A stretch of DNA of 64,000 nt from Hedera helix (Eukaryota; Streptophyta; Magnoliopsida; Apiales; Araliaceae). The position numbers and the translations under genes are program-made. Positions within the stretch are counted from its first letter, which is position 1; each line of letters begins with the position of its first letter. This document shows positions 59,385 to 64,000 of this stretch, one piece after another. Location: contig OX359278.1 of the NCBI GenBank assembly GCA_947179155.2, positions 29,144,773-29,208,772 of the forward strand. The letters are read 5' to 3'. Below the pieces are notes generated by a model. The model ran no database searches. It worked only from the letters and a program-made list of their open reading frames with translations, and was not told the DNA's origin.

Positions 59385-62300
59385 TATATACTAAAATGCA
59401 GTACATAACACCGTTGCTTGACAAGTGGCTTTCTCACAATGAAACACATGTCTTACGTATTTAATACCCTCAATCCTTATTACAATTTTGAAAATTTACT
59501 CCACTTTTTATAATTTTCTAATATTATACATTTTATATAATTATATCATACATATAACTTACTTTCCAAATTGCTAACCATAATTACCCATTAAATCCGG
59601 CTTTTAGAATTTTAAAATATTATATACCATTTATAATATTATATTTTACATTATATCATACATATTATTATTAAATAAATAATAACAAAATTGAGCTGAA
59701 CCATTACTCATGCTTTTCATATTTTATAATATTATACTACACATTATACCTTAAACAAGTAAAAAAATACCATTTACTAACCATTATATACCATTTATAA
59801 TATTATACCACACACAAATAATAACAAAATTATTTTTATAATGTATGGTATAATCTACACGATCACTACAAATCTAAATTTAATTATGTTCAAACATAAT
59901 TATTATATCCTAAAAACAAAATCAATACATATCTAAATTGTTTTGATAATCTCAAGTGCTCTGTTAATCTCAACTGCAAAAATGCTATCATTACTAACTT
60001 AATTATATTATAGCATAATATTATACAATTTATTTACACTTATATAACAACATTAATTATATTACAGCGTAATATTATACCATTTATCTCAATCTCACGT
60101 TAAATCTAAACTTATGCCACGTGTCACTCTATGATGAAACATTACTGGAAATGTCACTCGCAACAGCTTGCACTTTCAGTGAAACCTTAATACACCCATT
60201 TTTTTAATTATTTCACATACACAAAATAATTCAACATATCTTAATTCGATATACATATCACATCTCACAATTGGATATTTTTTCGGCTTTCAAAAATAGA
60301 CCATACTCACCATAAAAATAATTATTTTTACATTCAGACTATTCTCACAGACAATAAAATTATTTTAACTCATACAATTCACGCCTATGTATTAAACTTT
60401 TAAAAATTAAGTTTATTTCACAAAAAAAATATTAATTCCATAATTACACAATAAAATTAAATATATTGCAATTACAAAATTGTATCAAATCCATGGTATG
60501 ACTGTCATGCAACAATTTCTATTTTTTTTTACATATAATATTAATTATCTGATAATATTATTAGATCCTCAACTTCTGGCAACTCTCCCAACCAAAAATA
60601 AAACTTCTCCGTAAATATTGCATTAGGATTCGAAACTAAATCCATAATTACTTTATCCAATACATTCGGATTTGTACATATAATATTATTGTTTTTTACC
60701 TCCCAAAGTTGTTGCAAATAACTCTACCACAAAAAATATTGCATAATTTAAGCAATCTCAATTTGATCTTATCAAATTAATTCAGTTTAGAATATTATCC
60801 AATTAAAATCTCATTAATTTAAGCAATCTCAAATTGAATATAACACAATCGAATATTATCTAATAAATTGAAAAATCAATATTGTCCCATTAAAATATAT
60901 AAGTATAGCACAAAAAATAATATTAATTTTTTTTGTCACAAATCATATAAAATTGCAAAATTAAATAAATACAAAATAGATAATAATCCAATTTTATGTA
61001 TGGTTGGTCTACGCAATTTTTATAATAACCCTATAAATATATACCACCTATTTCATTCTAAATCACACCACATAACAGTTTTCTTCTTCATATATTTTGC
61101 TTCTATATGGTAAACTTATTTTTCTTTTGTTATTGTTCTTTTTCTATTTCTATTACATTTTGTTTCTTTGCCTCATCATGAATCTGACTTCAAATTTTCT
61201 TTCTACTTCTACTTCATTCTGAACCTTTGTCTCACCACGAATCTGACTTCAACTTTTTTGTTGTTTGATTATTTAGCTGGCGCAACTACTAAATACAATT
61301 GTGTTGCTAACATCAGTCCTGTAAAGAGAAACGTGAAAAATTAAGGCACAAATAACTAAACTCTGGAATATGCCTTGCTTCTATAAAGGTGACTACATAA
61401 ACAGTATTAAGATGATATTGTTGAATAAGAAGATATATATATACATACATAAACTTTACCTTTACTATAACAACTTGACATCTACAAATTGTTTACCTTT
61501 ATTATAACAACTTAACATCTGCAAGTTATTCCTTCGTAGTATGGCAGAATACAAGTCAATATCAAAAGAACACTTTAAAATAAATTTCAACCATTGGTCA
61601 AGGAAAATAAAGTTTTTATTATCACCAATTCTGTTGTTAGTCAGAACGGTGGTTCTTTTAAAGCTACCAAACATCCATATAAGATTAATTTCGTATATTC
61701 CACCTCATTGCAAGAGTCAGATGATGCTTCAATTCATACATATGGACTCCAATTCAGTCCATTTGATCAAATACTAGCTAGCGCGATTGATGATTTCTAC
61801 TTAGTTGGTATGCTTCACAATGATTTTGAAGCCATCTTTTTCATACAAATTTTATTATTTAACTGTATAATTGTAATGTTTTGTGTTTAGATGTTATTGC
61901 TCAACTAACTACAATTGGAGATTTACAACTCAGCACAAACAATGAGAAACAAAGTAAGAGAGTTAATATTGAATTAACTGATAACATGTAAACTATACAT
62001 ATTGCTCAAAACTACAATTATACAATAGAATCGTATGAATTTTTTGTTCTAATGTTGTATTCATATACCAGTCAAACTATATTGACTTGCCACAATTTCA
62101 AATTGATATTAATTTGATTTTTGAATTGTTTTATTATCTCATTTTTTGCTAATAACTCTGACACATAAATATATGATATTATCCAATAATTTGAATTTTT
62201 AATTTTTTTAAAAATAATTCTCAAGCAAAAAAATATGTAATATTATCTCATCATTGGGCTTTAGAACTTTATTTACAAAAAAAATTCATGCATAATGTTT

Positions 62301-62531
62301 TTAATTTTTAAATTCCTTAATCAGACAATTTTTTTTTAATATTATCTCATAAATATAAATCTAAACTGATATTATATCCCAAAATTGCATCAATTCTAAA
62401 TTGATATTATATACCATAATTTTATTTTATATTATCTCAAATTGATTGGTGATTAATCTAAACATTTTTTATTTTTTATTTTTTTTTAACAAAACAAATA
62501 ATCCCGCCGCAACGCGCGGGGTTGTATCTAG
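59385..62531 (+). mobile_element. Helitron copy 2 (about 3147 bp)
   Basis: Directly abuts copy 1; the junction tatCTAGtatatactaaaatgcag supplies both the CTAG end of copy 1 and the start of copy 2. The body is nearly the same as copy 1 throughout. The 3' hairpin is intact (cccgccgcaacgcgcgggg) and it ends TTGTATCTAG at 62531. It carries the same dead RPA-like frame. Confidence 0.88.
61270..61890 (+). pseudogene. RPA-like (OB-fold) coding remnant of Helitron copy 2
   Basis: Reads VKENKVFIITNSVVSQNGGS and YSTSLQESDDASIHTYGLQF, PFDQILASAIDDFYLVGM. The upstream disablements match copy 1, so the gene was already broken before the copies separated. The longest open part is 98 codons. Confidence 0.7.
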
Positions 62532-62649
62532 TTATATATATTAAAACGGACAACATTAGCACCACATTATGTCACATGTCACTCCCTCCTCCAAGCAACT
62601 TCCCTCCAACTTTTCTCAACTATTCTAATATTATCATTATTAATTAATT
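62532..62649 (+). mobile_element. Truncated Helitron 5' end
   Basis: ttatatatattaaaacggacaacattagcaccacattatg follows copy 2 directly; after about 118 bp it gives way to another 5' end. It parallels 55862-55979 in length and sequence. Confidence 0.65.
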
Positions 62650-62783
62650 AATTAATTATATTAAAACGGACTACATTAGCACCACATTTCCTCCAACTTT
62701 CCTCAACTGATCTGATATTATCATTACTAATTTAATTATGTTAAAACATAATTATTATATTAATTACATATATTAATATATTA
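62650..62783 (+). mobile_element. Second truncated Helitron 5' end
   Basis: attatattaaaacggactacattagcaccacatttcctcc starts the unit, which ends in AT-rich DNA before a third start. Confidence 0.6.
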
Positions 62784-64000
62784 TATACATTAAAACGGAC
62801 TATACTAACACCACATTAAGCCACGTGTCCCAATCTCATAAAAGATTAATGGTTCCAACATTATCTCTCCTATAAAATTTTAAAACAAATATTATCTCAC
62901 CTAAAAATATTGATCTGATCCAATATATAAATCTCAAATTGAACTTAACCAATAAATTGCATTGAATAATGACGGGTCAGACTCCTATATCAACAAAATG
63001 AAATCATTATCTCATCTATAAAATTTCAAAACAAATATTATCTCACCTAAATGAAATCAAACTCCTATATCAACTAAATGAAATCATTATTAAATTGGTA
63101 TTCCTTAAATGTTAATCTTCTCCATAAATTAAATCATTATTAATATTAAAGTATCTCAATTATGTCACCAAATCAAGCTCTTATATCAACTAAATGAAAT
63201 CATTAGTAAATTGGTATTGCTTAAATGTTAATCTTCTCCATAAAGTAAATTTTAAAAAAATTATTTTCTCACATTAACTTGAACTTATCTCTCACCCAAA
63301 AATATTGATCATATCCAATAAATATAAATTCGATTTTCAAGATTATCCCTTTTAATTTCAGCAATCTCAAATTGAAATATATAACTATAACACAATATTA
63401 TCCAATAAAATCATACAAAATCGTGACATTTAGGCAATACCAAATTAATAAATATATACCACCTCTTTCGGTCCAAATCACGCCATAAAACAGTACTATA
63501 TTTCAGAATTTTTTCATCTATACAATAAACTTATTTTTCTTTTGTTATTCTTCTTTTTGTACTTCTACTACACTCTGCTTCTTTGCCTCACCCATAAATA
63601 TGTCCTTTTTTGTTATTTGATTAGTTAGATGGCAACTACAAAATACGATTTTGTTGATAACATCAATCCTGTAAACTAAACGTGGAAAATTAAGGCACGA
63701 ATAACTAAACTCTGGAGTATGCCTAGTTTCAACAAAGATGACTGCATAAACAGCATTGAGATGGTATTGTTAGACGAAAAGGATATATACATGCACATAT
63801 ATGTGAACTTTACAACGTATTTATAGCAGCTTGCCATTTACAACTTTTTTCAACAGTACGATGGAAAAATACAAGCTGGTATACAAATTTTGTTGTATAA
63901 TTGTAGTTTTGATCAAGATATAAAATTTACATGTTTTCAGTTAATTCAATATTAACTCTCTTACTTTGTTTACCATTGTTTGTATTGAGTTGTAAATCTC
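62784..64000 (+). mobile_element. Helitron copy 3, runs off the window
   Basis: Starts near tatacattaaaacggactatactaacaccacattaagccacgtg. From about 63470 its body matches copies 1 and 2 (catctata-aataaacttatttttctttt, ctttgcctca) but is more diverged, suggesting an older or different subfamily. Confidence 0.75.
63631..63880 (+). pseudogene. RPA-like coding remnant of Helitron copy 3
   Basis: Reads MATTKYDFVDNINPVN, then KARITKLWSM, FNKDDCINSIEMVLLDEK, the typical start of plant Helitron RPA-like proteins. A stop after PVN and later breaks disable it. This copy preserves the N-terminus better than copies 1 and 2. Confidence 0.65.

Overview
This window is plant nuclear DNA. It is AT-rich, full of degraded LTR retrotransposons, Helitrons, MITEs and L1-type LINE fragments, and has one intact host gene with plant-type GT-AG introns. 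The species cannot be named from the sequence; a dicot with a repeat-rich genome is likely.

The host gene is on the minus strand. It runs from an ATG at 55591-55589 to a TAA at 11955-11953 and encodes the epsilon (catalytic) subunit of translation initiation factor eIF2B. I rebuilt 15 coding exons by hand. All 14 junctions have GT-AG borders, the phases agree throughout, and the result is 725 codons with no internal stop. The coding sequence is about 2.2 kb spread over 43.6 kb, because most introns are swollen with mobile DNA.

Layout. (1) 1-11480, downstream of the gene: a Ty1/copia pol remnant on the minus strand. Its RNase H is split by a 4480-bp LTR-ended insert with a 5-bp target duplication, and its integrase is fused to a Ty3/gypsy RT fragment. 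Short tandem duplications follow. (2) 11480-55591, the eIF2B-epsilon gene. Its introns hold a long LTR-like block (14.3-17.5 kb), hAT-like and other MITEs (13.0, 18.5, 19.4, 22.2, 29.2, 45.5, 46.9 and 53.6 kb), a broken chromovirus-like Ty3 element with its 3' LTR (22.8-29.1 kb), a lone LTR with a primer-site-like sequence (31.1 kb), LINE fragments (36.3, 43.2 and 52.7 kb), a promoter-like stretch (37.7-38.1 kb), a TRIM element (41.7 kb) and SINE-like units (40.8 and 51.7 kb). (3) 55592-55860, a compact promoter and 5' leader ending in microsatellites. (4) 55862-64000, a head-to-tail Helitron array: two nearly full-length copies (55980-59384 and 59385-62531), a third running off the window, and several truncated 5' ends. 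All three copies carry decayed RPA-like (OB-fold) coding sequence.

Only eIF2B-epsilon looks functional. None of the mobile-element reading frames seen is intact. The points of most interest are the head-to-tail Helitrons that share termini and lie within 0.3 kb of the eIF2B-epsilon start codon, the very large LTR-ended insert in the copia remnant, the gypsy/copia chimera, and a promoter-plus-leader-like segment inside intron 7.
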